Notes under the pieces: generated by a model
Told to the model about the DNA's origin: nothing
The model's input: the letters and a program-made list of their open reading frames with translations, nothing else
The model's database searches: none
In this document: in pieces, positions 1-7,651 of the stretch
Position numbering within the stretch: the first letter of the stretch is position 1
Layout: every line of letters starts with the position of its first letter
Translations under genes and position numbers: made by a program
Assembly: GCA_965657085.1 (NCBI GenBank)
Contig: CBFHND010000006.1
Span: 62,001 to 126,000 of the forward strand
Direction: 5' to 3'
DNA from: CBFHND01 sp965657085
GTDB lineage: Bacteria > Pseudomonadota > Alphaproteobacteria > Rhodobacterales > Rhodobacteraceae
Length of the DNA: 64,000 nucleotides

Positions 1-471
1 GCAGAGGCCGCAGGCGTGGCACTGGACAACGGCATTGCTGTCGATGCGCAGGGGCGCACGTCCGTGCCGCACGTCTGGGCCGCAGGCGATTGCGCGTCCT
101 TTCCCTATCGCGACACGCGCATCCGGTTGGAAAGCGTGCCCAACGCCATCGATCAGGCCGAGGTTGTAGCCCAGAACATCATGGGTGCGGAAATCGACTA
201 TGTGGCCAAGCCATGGTTCTGGTCGGACCAGTACGACGTGAAGCTGCAAATCGCGGGGTTGAACACCGGATACGACCGGGTTGTGACGCGGGATGCGGGT
301 TCTGCGAAATCGTTCTGGTACTACAAGGGTGCGGAGTTGCTGGCCGTGGATGCGATGAACGATCCGCGCGGCTACATGATCGGCAAGCGTCTGATCGAAG
401 CGGGCAAATCTCCGGACCCTGACACGGTTGCCGACCCCGATGCCGATCTCAAGGCCTTGCTGAAACCGTGA
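1..471 (+). CDS. FAD-dependent oxidoreductase, ferredoxin-reductase type (3' end only)
   Basis: The frame is open from the first base, so only the last 156 codons are present and the start lies outside the window. Residues 27-31 of the visible part read AAGDC, the C-terminal FAD-binding motif of pyridine-nucleotide-disulfide/ferredoxin reductases. It is followed by the reductase C-terminal domain, with the typical WFWSDQYD segment that contacts the flavin. Enzymes of this type pass electrons from NAD(P)H to a ferredoxin or rubredoxin. The stop codon overlaps the GTG start of rsmD, so the two are probably co-transcribed. The specific electron acceptor cannot be told from this part. Confidence 0.85.
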   Translation, partial: AEAAGVALDNGIAVDAQGRTSVPHVWAAGDCASFPYRDTRIRLESVPNAIDQAEVVAQNIMGAEIDYVAKPWFWSDQYDVKLQIAGLNTGYDRVVTRDAGSAKSFWYYKGAELLAVDAMNDPRGYMIGKRLIEAGKSPDPDTVADPDADLKALLKP

Positions 472-1022
472 GGATCATCGCGGGCACATGGCGCGGCATG
501 CCGTTGGCTGTCTTGGGCAAGGGCGATGCGGGCGCGCATCTGCGACCCACGTCGGATCGTGTACGCGAAAGCCTGTTCAGCATGCTGACGCATCGCGGTG
601 TGATCGAAGGTGCGCATGTGCTCGATGTTTTTGCAGGCACGGGGGCATTGGGCTTTGAGGCCCTGTCGCGCGGCGCGGCACAGGCCGTGTTTGTCGAAAA
701 CGGGCGCGTCGGGCAAAAGCTGATTGCCCAGAACATCGCCAAATTGCGCGCCGAAGACCGCACGCAGGTGATGCGCAGCGATGCGACGCGCCTTGGTGCC
801 TGGGCCGCTGCACCGTTTGATCTGGTGTTTCTCGATCCCCCCTATGGCAAGGCGATGGGGCAGGACGCGCTGGCCCGACTGCGCGACGGGGGATGGCTGG
901 CGCAAGACGCGTTGATCGTATGGGAAGAAAGCGCTGCAATGACGCCGCCAGACGGCTTTCAATTGGAAGATCGGCGCAAATTCGGCGACACGCATGTCAC
1001 ATTTCTGCGGCTTGATCCCTGA
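468..1022 (+). CDS. rsmD: 16S rRNA (guanine(966)-N(2))-methyltransferase RsmD
   Basis: The 184-residue protein has the family length and both defining motifs: a SAM-binding loop VLDVFAGTGALGF around residues 51-63 and the N2-guanine methyltransferase catalytic motif DPPYG at 123-127. The N-terminus MRIIAGTWRG is the usual RsmD opening and fixes the GTG start, which overlaps the upstream stop (GTGA). RsmD methylates G966 of 16S rRNA (E. coli numbering) on the assembled 30S subunit in the cytoplasm. It has no functional tie to the downstream formate dehydrogenase genes, which point the other way. Confidence 0.95.
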   Translation: MRIIAGTWRGMPLAVLGKGDAGAHLRPTSDRVRESLFSMLTHRGVIEGAHVLDVFAGTGALGFEALSRGAAQAVFVENGRVGQKLIAQNIAKLRAEDRTQVMRSDATRLGAWAAAPFDLVFLDPPYGKAMGQDALARLRDGGWLAQDALIVWEESAAMTPPDGFQLEDRRKFGDTHVTFLRLDP

Positions 1023-1025
1023 GCA

Positions 1026-1535
1026 TCAGTGCGAATGCGGTTCGTCGTCCAGTGATCCGTGAATGGCGAACTGATCAAGGCTCGCCTCCTGGCTTTCGAT
1101 GATGCGAAAGGTCTCGGATACACCTGCCTCGGTCAGGGTGCGCGCCACGGTCAGCAGGGTGTTGGGGGTCTGATCGGTGCACATGTCGGTCATGTGGCGC
1201 AACTCTTCGCGGGCGACGTTGCGCGCGTCTTCCACCGATGGGGCGCCGTAGATATCGACGAAATGCTGCGCCAATGCCGCCTCCAATACTTCAAGCTGCG
1301 CCTCTTCGATCTGGGTCACTGCGACAAAGGTCACCCGCCCAAAGGTCTCCACGCCCAACCATCCGTTCGAGAACGCCTGCCGCGCCTTGCCGGTCAGGTC
1401 CGCCTCTGACCAGTTGGAGAACTCGAACCCTCCGGCGATGCACCATTCGCCGGTGCGCGCGGGCGAATGATAGACGTTCATGTCGCTTTCATCGAAATGG
1501 ATCGCACGGGCCAGTTTGAGGGGCGTGTCTGTCAT
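1026..1535 (-). CDS. DUF6505 family protein, formate dehydrogenase neighbourhood
   Basis: This 169-residue protein has no signal peptide or membrane segment. It fits the DUF6505 family, with the characteristic N-terminal pattern of a basic-aliphatic strand followed by DESDMNVY, then GEWCIAGGFEFSN. The C-terminus ends in an acidic, histidine-containing tail (DDEPHSH). Its start codon overlaps the stop of the gene before it in the same left-pointing operon (ligase-like protein, ApbC, DUF6494). From memory of this family, members travel with formate dehydrogenase loci in alphaproteobacteria, which matches the context here. The biochemical role is unknown. The family assignment is from pattern recognition, not a search. 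Confidence 0.75.
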   Translation of the reverse strand: MTDTPLKLARAIHFDESDMNVYHSPARTGEWCIAGGFEFSNWSEADLTGKARQAFSNGWLGVETFGRVTFVAVTQIEEAQLEVLEAALAQHFVDIYGAPSVEDARNVAREELRHMTDMCTDQTPNTLLTVARTLTEAGVSETFRIIESQEASLDQFAIHGSLDDEPHSH

Positions 1536-2239
1536 CTTTTGGTCTCCAACAAGGCCGAAAGCGGGATAAGGTGAGTGGTGTCGTCATCGCGCAGCAACAT
1601 GCCAAAGGCTTCATCGATCCCCACGAAGATGCCGGCGTGCCCCGATTGTGTCGCCGGTTCGCCGATGCCGTGCGCCAGCCCGCGCCATTCCTTGTGCAGG
1701 GGGCTGTTGCCTTCGTCCATCCACCTGTTGATCCACGCCAGCGTGTGCCGCGCCCAACTTTCCAGAAGGGCCACGGCGTCCACATCCGCGCACCCTTCGG
1801 CGTATAGGGCGGTTTGATCCGGCGAAAGCCCAGTGTCCTCGGATTCCGGCCAAAGTGGCATGGTCAGACCCACGACCAGCCAGTCGGGGTAGGCTTTGGG
1901 CTCGGAATGCGATGCGGCCACTTCCAGATGCCCGCAGTGCGCACCATTGATCCGGATCGCACCGGACCACTCAAGATGCACGCTTACTTCCGGCGGTGCC
2001 AAAGCGCCAAGGGCGTTTTGCAGGCCGACCCCGCACAGGGGCAGCATGGCCATCGCGTCTTCCAGCGGCACTTCGGGCGAAAAGACGATCGCGGCGCGAA
2101 GGGTGTCCGGCGCGAGGTTGTAGACGACCAGACCTGCATCACAGCCACGCAGAGCTTCAGCGCAGGCCTTGGCAAAAGGTGCGGTTGCACCCGCCACGGC
2201 AAGGCCGGACATCAGGGGCGGGAAGGTCGGGTCGGTCAT
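1532..2239 (-). CDS. Biotin/lipoate protein ligase-like protein (DUF4444 C-terminus)
   Basis: The 235-residue protein follows the biotin/lipoate A/B ligase fold. An N-terminal half carries the strand pattern LRAAIVFSPEVPLE and WSGAIRING (91-99). The C-terminal DUF4444 segment GIFVGIDEAFGMLLR is close to the end. In canonical BirA or LplA enzymes a lysine follows the NG turn and contacts the acyl adenylate. Here residues 98-104 are NGAHCGH, and I see no lysine in that place. The start chosen (2239) gives an ATGA overlap with apbC upstream. An upstream in-frame extension lies wholly inside apbC and is unlikely. Because it sits in the formate dehydrogenase helper cluster, it may have a role other than standard biotinylation or lipoylation. 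Confidence 0.8.
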   Translation of the reverse strand: MTDPTFPPLMSGLAVAGATAPFAKACAEALRGCDAGLVVYNLAPDTLRAAIVFSPEVPLEDAMAMLPLCGVGLQNALGALAPPEVSVHLEWSGAIRINGAHCGHLEVAASHSEPKAYPDWLVVGLTMPLWPESEDTGLSPDQTALYAEGCADVDAVALLESWARHTLAWINRWMDEGNSPLHKEWRGLAHGIGEPATQSGHAGIFVGIDEAFGMLLRDDDTTHLIPLSALLETKR

Positions 2240-3303
2240 GCGGTGCCGTCCGCGATCAGACGTTTGGCAAGGCTGCGGAATGATTGGGCCTGCGCGCTGT
2301 CGGGTTTGGACACCACGATGGGCGCGCCACCATCGGCGGCCAGGCGAATGTTGAGGTGCAGGGGTATTTCCGCCAGCAGCGGCACACCGATTTTCTCCGC
2401 CTCCGCCGAAACACCGCCATGACCAAACACATGTTCCTCGTGTCCGCAATTCGAACAGATATGCGTGCTCATGTTCTCGATCATACCAAGGATCGGCGTG
2501 CCCAGTTGATTGAACATGTCGATGCCCTTGCGCGCATCCAGAAGCGCCACGTCCTGCGGCGTGGATACGATGATCGCACCATCCACGTGCGCCTTTTGTG
2601 CCAGCGTCATTTGTACGTCACCGGTGCCGGGTGGCAGGTCCACGATCAGAACATCCAAGGCACCCCATTGGACCTGCATCATCATCTGCTGCAAAGCCCC
2701 CATCAGCATCGGGCCACGCCACACAACCGCCTGATCTTCGTTGGTCATCAGGCCTATGGACATCATCGTCACGCCGTAATTGTGCATCGGCAGGATGATC
2801 TTGCCATCCGGCGACGCGGGGCGGCCAGACACGCCCAGCATCCGGGGTTGTGACGGGCCATAAACATCAGCATCCAACATCCCCACGCGCCGCCCCTCGG
2901 CGGCAAGGGCGCAGGCAAGGTTGGCCGATACGGTGGATTTTCCAACGCCGCCCTTGCCCGATGCAACGGCGATGATGCGGTCAACGCCCGGTATCTTCTC
3001 TGGCCCCGATGGCGCTTGTGCGCGGCCCGCCTTGAGATCGGGGGGCGCTGCGGGCTTGCTGTGCGCGGTCAACACCGCCGACACGGTCTTTACCCCATCC
3101 AAACCGTTGATGCGCGCTTCGGCTTCATCACGCACGGCGGCATAGGCGTCGCCTTGAGTCGGGTTCACTTCGAGTACGAAGCGCACGGCACCGTCCTCGA
3201 CAGTCAGGGCGCGAATGATCCCGGCATCCACGATGGATGTGCCGGATACCGGGTCATCGATGCCCTTGAGGCATGTCAGGACGTCTTCTCTTGTCAGGGG
3301 CAC
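2236..3303 (-). CDS. apbC: Iron-sulfur cluster carrier ATPase, Mrp/ApbC family
   Basis: The 355-residue protein has the standard ApbC layout: an N-terminal MIP18/DUF59-like domain (about 1-85) and a P-loop ATPase with the deviant Walker A GKGGVGKST at 116-124. The DADVYGPSQPRM segment follows, then VDLPPGTGD and a CSNC pair at 283-286 that bridges [4Fe-4S] clusters between subunits in this family. It loads iron-sulfur clusters onto apoproteins in the cytoplasm. Its position among formate dehydrogenase helper genes suggests it may supply clusters to the many [4Fe-4S] proteins encoded next door, but it could equally be the cell's general carrier. Confidence 0.92.
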   Translation of the reverse strand: MPLTREDVLTCLKGIDDPVSGTSIVDAGIIRALTVEDGAVRFVLEVNPTQGDAYAAVRDEAEARINGLDGVKTVSAVLTAHSKPAAPPDLKAGRAQAPSGPEKIPGVDRIIAVASGKGGVGKSTVSANLACALAAEGRRVGMLDADVYGPSQPRMLGVSGRPASPDGKIILPMHNYGVTMMSIGLMTNEDQAVVWRGPMLMGALQQMMMQVQWGALDVLIVDLPPGTGDVQMTLAQKAHVDGAIIVSTPQDVALLDARKGIDMFNQLGTPILGMIENMSTHICSNCGHEEHVFGHGGVSAEAEKIGVPLLAEIPLHLNIRLAADGGAPIVVSKPDSAQAQSFRSLAKRLIADGTA

Positions 3304-3310
3304 CTTGGTC

Positions 3311-3499
3311 TTATCCTTCGATCTTTCCGGTCACGACATGTTCAAGGCCAATCTCGTCGATGGTCAAGACGACCTTGGCCTCGAACGTTTTGCCACTGGT
3401 GTCGCCTGCCTCGCGCATCGCCTGTTCAATGGCCTGTTGCGACGTCACCCCCACCTGCTTGAGGAATTTGCGCATCGACATGTTCATATCATCGCTCAT
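3311..3499 (-). CDS. DUF6494 family small protein
   Basis: This 62-residue acidic cytoplasmic protein has the family's signature start (MSMRKFLKQVGVTSQ) and a C-terminal strand-rich part (IDEIGLEHVVTGKIEG). It is the first gene of the left-pointing set with apbC, the ligase-like gene and DUF6505; the gap to apbC is only 7 bases. Members are short and typically found beside formate dehydrogenase genes in alphaproteobacteria (recollection). No catalytic residues are evident, so a structural or adaptor role is the most that can be suggested. Confidence 0.8.
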   Translation of the reverse strand: MSDDMNMSMRKFLKQVGVTSQQAIEQAMREAGDTSGKTFEAKVVLTIDEIGLEHVVTGKIEG

Positions 3500-3591
3500 T
3501 GTCTGTCCTTTCAGTGAAAATGAAAAAGTTGACGCCCGGAATGGGCGGCTCTTAAACTTGACGAGATGGCCTTGCGAGAACGGAGGTCCAC

Positions 3592-4320
3592 ATGAAGCCT
3601 GGAATCCTTGCGTGTGTCTTGTGCCTGATGCTGCCGAATCTGGCGATGGCCGATGGCAAATCCTTTGGCCTCAGCGCACCCGACGCCTTGGTCGACAGCG
3701 GTTTTCTCAAACACCTGTTGCCACGCTTTTCGCTGAAAACCGGCGTGCGCATTCGCCTGAACGATGGCACAGCGGGGGCCGCGTTCGGCGATGAGGGCAC
3801 GCCCGTCTTTCGGGATGACACGACGGTCTGGCATCTTGATGGGGCTGGTTCCCATATCGATACCTTTGCCAAGTGGCTGCAATCGGACGTGGGCAAGCGC
3901 ACCATTGAAGCCTTTGAAAAGGATGGTGCGCCTTTGTTCAGTGCGGATGTCGGTGCGGCGCAGGTTGTGGCGACTGCGCAGATGGCTGGCGATACAGCCA
4001 AGGGCGAGGCGCTCAGCCTTGCGATGTGCGGGCGGTGCCATGTGGTCAATGCCAGCAACCGCATGAACGCAATCGGGTCCACGCCGTCCTTCGCCTTGAT
4101 GCGTACTTTTGGCGACTGGCAGGCGCGGTTCGAAGGGTTTTATGTCCTGCGTCCACACCCGGCGTTCACCCAAGTGGCCGATGTGACCGACCCCTTTGAC
4201 GAAACGCTGCCGTCGCCCATCGTACCGCTGGAAATCACGCTGGACGAAATCGCGGCCATCGTGGCCTACGTGTCGGAGATCGAGCCGGCAGATCTGGGTG
4301 CGCCGATACAATCTCAGTGA
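3592..4320 (+). CDS. Periplasmic c-type cytochrome with a TupA-like relic domain
   Basis: Residues 1-20 are a Sec signal peptide ending AMA. The single haem-binding site is CGRCH at 146-150, followed by a cytochrome-like C-terminal region to residue 242. Residues 27-118 are not cytochrome. They match the two ends of the tungstate-binding protein TupA encoded at 16223-17032: SG, LLP and TG fall at 36, 42 and 50 (33, 39 and 47 in TupA). Then F-x2-WL-x8-I-x6-G-x2-LF runs from 92 to 116 with exactly the spacing of 236-260 in TupA. About 150 central residues of the binding-protein fold are absent. The 3' end overlaps the convergent [4Fe-4S] gene by 7 bases. A role in taking electrons from formate dehydrogenase is inferred from position. 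Confidence 0.85.
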   Translation: MKPGILACVLCLMLPNLAMADGKSFGLSAPDALVDSGFLKHLLPRFSLKTGVRIRLNDGTAGAAFGDEGTPVFRDDTTVWHLDGAGSHIDTFAKWLQSDVGKRTIEAFEKDGAPLFSADVGAAQVVATAQMAGDTAKGEALSLAMCGRCHVVNASNRMNAIGSTPSFALMRTFGDWQARFEGFYVLRPHPAFTQVADVTDPFDETLPSPIVPLEITLDEIAAIVAYVSEIEPADLGAPIQSQ

Positions 4321-6269
4321 TCCTTGCGCTTTGACAGGTAGTCATCGGTGGTGCGCACGCGGGGACGTTCACCTGCTGCAAACGGATTGTCCTGTGAATG
4401 GTACTGCGCCTGAATGCGGCAGTTGTCGCACATCTGGATCATGCGCGCCGCCTCGGACGTGGCGAACATCGCATGGTTGCCCGCCAGCTTTTCAGTGATC
4501 CGCTCGACCGTCGATTTCACCCCGAACAGCGCGCCGCATTCCACACAGGCAAAGGGTTCTTCTTCATGCACCACGACCTGCGTGAGGGCCGTGTCGGTCA
4601 GGTTCAGGCGTGGTGCAAGGGTAATGGCCTCTTCGGGGCAGATGTTGCTGCACAACCCGCATTGCAGACAGGCATCTTCTTGAAATCGCAGTTGCGGCAT
4701 GTCCGGGTTGTCGCCCAATGCGCCCGAGGGGCAAAGCGATACGCATGACAGGCACAGCGTGCAGGCATCGGTGTCGACGACTACGGCCCCATAAGGTGCT
4801 TGTTCGGGCAAGGCGATGTGATCCGCATTCGGGTGCAGCGCCTTGGCCGCCAATCGCGTCACTTGCCGCCGATTGCCCATGGGCAGCACCGGATCGGCAA
4901 GAGACTTGCCGCGAAGGTCCCCACGCGTCATCGCGCACAGGGCGTCGGGTTCTGTGGCATCCAAAATGGCTGCGGCCTTTGGACCGGCGATGGCATTGGC
5001 CAAAGCGACTTCACCTTCGATGACAGGTCGGTCAGCCTTTGGACCGGGAAGGATGTCGACCTGAGCAAAACCGCAGGCCAGTGCGGCCAGTATTTCGGCA
5101 TGTCCGAAGCCGGACAGGGCCGCAGCCGAAAAGGGGATCACGTGCGCAGGCAGCCCATCGCCGTAGCGCGCGGCAAGTGCGATCATTTCGGCCCCATGCT
5201 CCGGGTCATGGACCAGCAAGACCGGTTGCGCCCCCCCGGCTTTTCGGTAGGTCGCGGCCAGCGTGCTGAGACGCCGGAAGGTCAGATCCGCGGGGGGCGC
5301 ATCATAGGCAATCGCGCCCGAAGGACATAAGGCAGAACACGCCCCGCACCCTGCACAGACCATGGGATCGATGGCCACATGATCCCCCGATGATGTGATT
5401 GCACCTGTGGGACAGACATTCAGGCATTTGGAACAGGCGGGTTTCTCGGCGCGGGAATGGGCACAGAGGGTTTCTTCGAAATTCAGGTATAACGGCTTTT
5501 CGAACGTGCCGACCATCTGGATGGCCTGCATCTTGGCCGACCCAACCGCAGGCAGGCTTCCGGGATCGGCGCGCAGGTATCCGTCGCGCTTTTCCGGCGC
5601 AGGAAACAGCGGGTCATTGCCCGAAAGGTCAAGAATGATATCGCAGGCCGACCGGGCACCGTCGCGGGGTGGGGTCAGACCGGGTGCGCCGCGTCCTCCG
5701 GGGATGATCTGCTGCAGCGCATCGAGGTGCACCGTGAAATTCCCAAGCGTTCCGCTCGCACGTTTCAGCGTGCCGACCACCATGTCAAAGCGCGAATCAA
5801 GCGTTGTCTCGCTGCCCGGTGGCATCAACAGGGTCACCGCCAGCGCGTCACACAGGTCTTGCGCGGCTTGCACCGCTTCGGGGCCGCGCCCAAGGATCAG
5901 GCAAGTGCCTTCTGACACCACATCCAGCGCCTTTTCCGCCGGAGCAGGCAGGGCGGCCTCGGCCACCAGCGCTGCCATTTTGGGACTGGTCGGGTGGGTG
6001 TCATCGGTCCATCCCGCCCGGTCACGGATATCGACGAATGCCGGTAGGGGCGCGCCGATCTCCTCGGACAAGGCCTCGAAAGTGGCGCGTTCTTGCTGGC
6101 ACGCGACGATGACCTCGCCCTTATTCAAAGCCGCGGCTGCGACTTCGATCTGGTCGGTGCACAAGCAGCTGTACACTTTGGAACAGCCCAATCCCGTCGC
6201 GTCTGCGATCTTGTCGGCATCCACCGATTGCGTGCCAATGCAGTCACATAGAAGCAGCGTTTTGGTCAT
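4314..6269 (-). CDS. Poly-[4Fe-4S] protein with HdrA-like N-terminus, formate dehydrogenase associated
   Basis: This cytoplasmic protein of 651 residues has no signal peptide. Its N-terminal 70 residues resemble the N-terminal domain of heterodisulfide reductase subunit A: CDC at 8-10, VYSC at 32-35, then VIVACQQERATFEAL. A degenerate nucleotide-binding loop LILGRGPEAVQAA starts at about 124. Two paired [4Fe-4S] ferredoxin modules follow, one at 270-320 (C-x2-C-x3-CP, C-x2-C-x2-C-x3-CP) and one near 495-545, and the C-terminal part has two further CxxC pairs. The overall length equals HdrA. It is divergent from the formate dehydrogenase operon, separated by about 220 bases. Homologues are usually annotated only as 4Fe-4S binding protein; an electron-transfer role beside formate dehydrogenase is inferred. 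Confidence 0.85.
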   Translation of the reverse strand: MTKTLLLCDCIGTQSVDADKIADATGLGCSKVYSCLCTDQIEVAAAALNKGEVIVACQQERATFEALSEEIGAPLPAFVDIRDRAGWTDDTHPTSPKMAALVAEAALPAPAEKALDVVSEGTCLILGRGPEAVQAAQDLCDALAVTLLMPPGSETTLDSRFDMVVGTLKRASGTLGNFTVHLDALQQIIPGGRGAPGLTPPRDGARSACDIILDLSGNDPLFPAPEKRDGYLRADPGSLPAVGSAKMQAIQMVGTFEKPLYLNFEETLCAHSRAEKPACSKCLNVCPTGAITSSGDHVAIDPMVCAGCGACSALCPSGAIAYDAPPADLTFRRLSTLAATYRKAGGAQPVLLVHDPEHGAEMIALAARYGDGLPAHVIPFSAAALSGFGHAEILAALACGFAQVDILPGPKADRPVIEGEVALANAIAGPKAAAILDATEPDALCAMTRGDLRGKSLADPVLPMGNRRQVTRLAAKALHPNADHIALPEQAPYGAVVVDTDACTLCLSCVSLCPSGALGDNPDMPQLRFQEDACLQCGLCSNICPEEAITLAPRLNLTDTALTQVVVHEEEPFACVECGALFGVKSTVERITEKLAGNHAMFATSEAARMIQMCDNCRIQAQYHSQDNPFAAGERPRVRTTDDYLSKRKDH

Positions 6270-6491
6270 CTTTCCCCCGATCCAGTTCGAAAACCGTCAT
6301 GTCCCCACGCCCGCAGGTCACGTTAGTGACGATACCTGCCCCGCGCAAACGGATGTGCATCATTTTGCAAAGCGGTTGCCGCCTCTGCCATGAATTGAAC
6401 CCCAGAATGGGTTGGTATGCGCCGGTATACAACAAAAGGCTTTGGGAATCGCTTACCTTGGGGCAACATCAGCTCAGCCAATGGGGGAGCT

Positions 6492-7058
6492 ATGCGCGCG
6501 CACCGACCAGATTCGTTTTCGATTCCCTTGGGAATCGTCCTTCGCAGGACGCCCGGTGTCACACGCTGGGCAGATTGGAACTGGAAGGCGGTCGCCGTGT
6601 TGCCTGGTGCAGGCGATGCGTCATGGAAAGAAATGCGCCGCGAGGGTGAGGCGGTGGAATATCACGCGGCGACCTTGCCGATGACACTGTTCTCTTCAGA
6701 TACCGAAAGTTACTTGCACGGCCTGTCCGCACAAATTCCTGCGATCTACGTGGTGATGCGCACCGACGAAGGCGAAGGGGATGCGCCGCTTGAAATGGTT
6801 CTGGCCACTGCATCCCCCTACGAGGCCCAGGATTACGCCGACACCGGTGAAGAGCTGGTGGAAAAGGTGCCGATGCCCGATGGGTTGATTGCCCTTGTGC
6901 GTGAATTTGTCGAAGCGCATCACGAGGACGAAGTGTTCATCAAACGCCGCCGCGACAAGAAGCGGGTTGATCTGGTCGAGGACGGCATTGGTGATCCGCG
7001 TATCTCTCAAATCTCGGACGTGTACCGCGCGCCGCAACGCAAGGTTCCGGTGCAATGA
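6492..7058 (+). CDS. DUF3305 domain protein, first gene of the formate dehydrogenase operon
   Basis: The 188-residue protein has the DUF3305 core SIPLGIVLRRTPGVTRWADW near its start and an acidic-basic C-terminal half (KRRRDKKRVDLVEDG). I place the start at 6492 because a GGGGGAG ribosome site lies directly before it and the family sequence begins there; an in-frame ATG at 6417 would add 25 unrelated residues. The stop overlaps the DUF3306 start (ATGA). DUF3305 and DUF3306 genes almost always accompany formate dehydrogenase operons of this type and are thought to aid enzyme maturation. Their mechanism is unknown. Confidence 0.85.
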   Translation: MRAHRPDSFSIPLGIVLRRTPGVTRWADWNWKAVAVLPGAGDASWKEMRREGEAVEYHAATLPMTLFSSDTESYLHGLSAQIPAIYVVMRTDEGEGDAPLEMVLATASPYEAQDYADTGEELVEKVPMPDGLIALVREFVEAHHEDEVFIKRRRDKKRVDLVEDGIGDPRISQISDVYRAPQRKVPVQ

Positions 7059-7651
7059 GCGGCGCAAGCGATTTCTGGACCAGGCGACGTGCGGCGGTCG
7101 AGGTAGAAGAAGCCCGCGCCGAGGCGCAGGCGCAGTCGGCCCTTCTGGCCGAGGATCATGCCAAGCTTGAAGACCGCGACGATGCGGAGATTTTGGCTGA
7201 GCTTGATCTGCCCGATCCCGATACGTTGAAAGCGGGCGATGATTTTTCCGTTTTCATGGCCAAGGTTGTGCCAGACCGCATCCGCCGCCGTGCCCTGCGC
7301 AAGCTGTGGCTCAGCAACCCGGTACTCGCCAATGTCGATGAACTGGTCGACTACGGACAGGATTTCACCGACAACGCAATGGTCATGGAGGGCATGCAAA
7401 CGGCCTACCAAGTTGGCAAGGGCATGTTGAAACACGTCGAGGAATTGACCCGACAGGCCGCCGAGAAGGAGGTCCCGCAAGAGCCAACGCCACCTGAGGT
7501 CGAGACCAAAGAACAGCCAGACCCCATGATGGCCCGCCACGAAGACGTGACACCGCACGTGTTGGTTCCGGAGGATGCCGAAGACAATGAATTGGCTGCA
7601 GCCCCTGCACAGCGCCGGATGCAATTTGAATATGAGGCACAGAGCGCATGA
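7055..7651 (+). CDS. DUF3306 domain protein, formate dehydrogenase helper
   Basis: This hydrophilic 198-residue protein opens with DFWTRRRAAVEVEEARAEAQ, which matches the family start (FW-x-RR-x-AV). It contains the conserved RIRRRALRKLWLSNP segment at about 77-91 and a low-complexity acidic tail rich in P, E and V. It overlaps DUF3305 upstream and the chaperone gene downstream by four bases each, so translation of the three is probably coupled. Only its constant linkage to periplasmic formate dehydrogenases suggests a function. Confidence 0.85.
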   Translation: MSGASDFWTRRRAAVEVEEARAEAQAQSALLAEDHAKLEDRDDAEILAELDLPDPDTLKAGDDFSVFMAKVVPDRIRRRALRKLWLSNPVLANVDELVDYGQDFTDNAMVMEGMQTAYQVGKGMLKHVEELTRQAAEKEVPQEPTPPEVETKEQPDPMMARHEDVTPHVLVPEDAEDNELAAAPAQRRMQFEYEAQSA

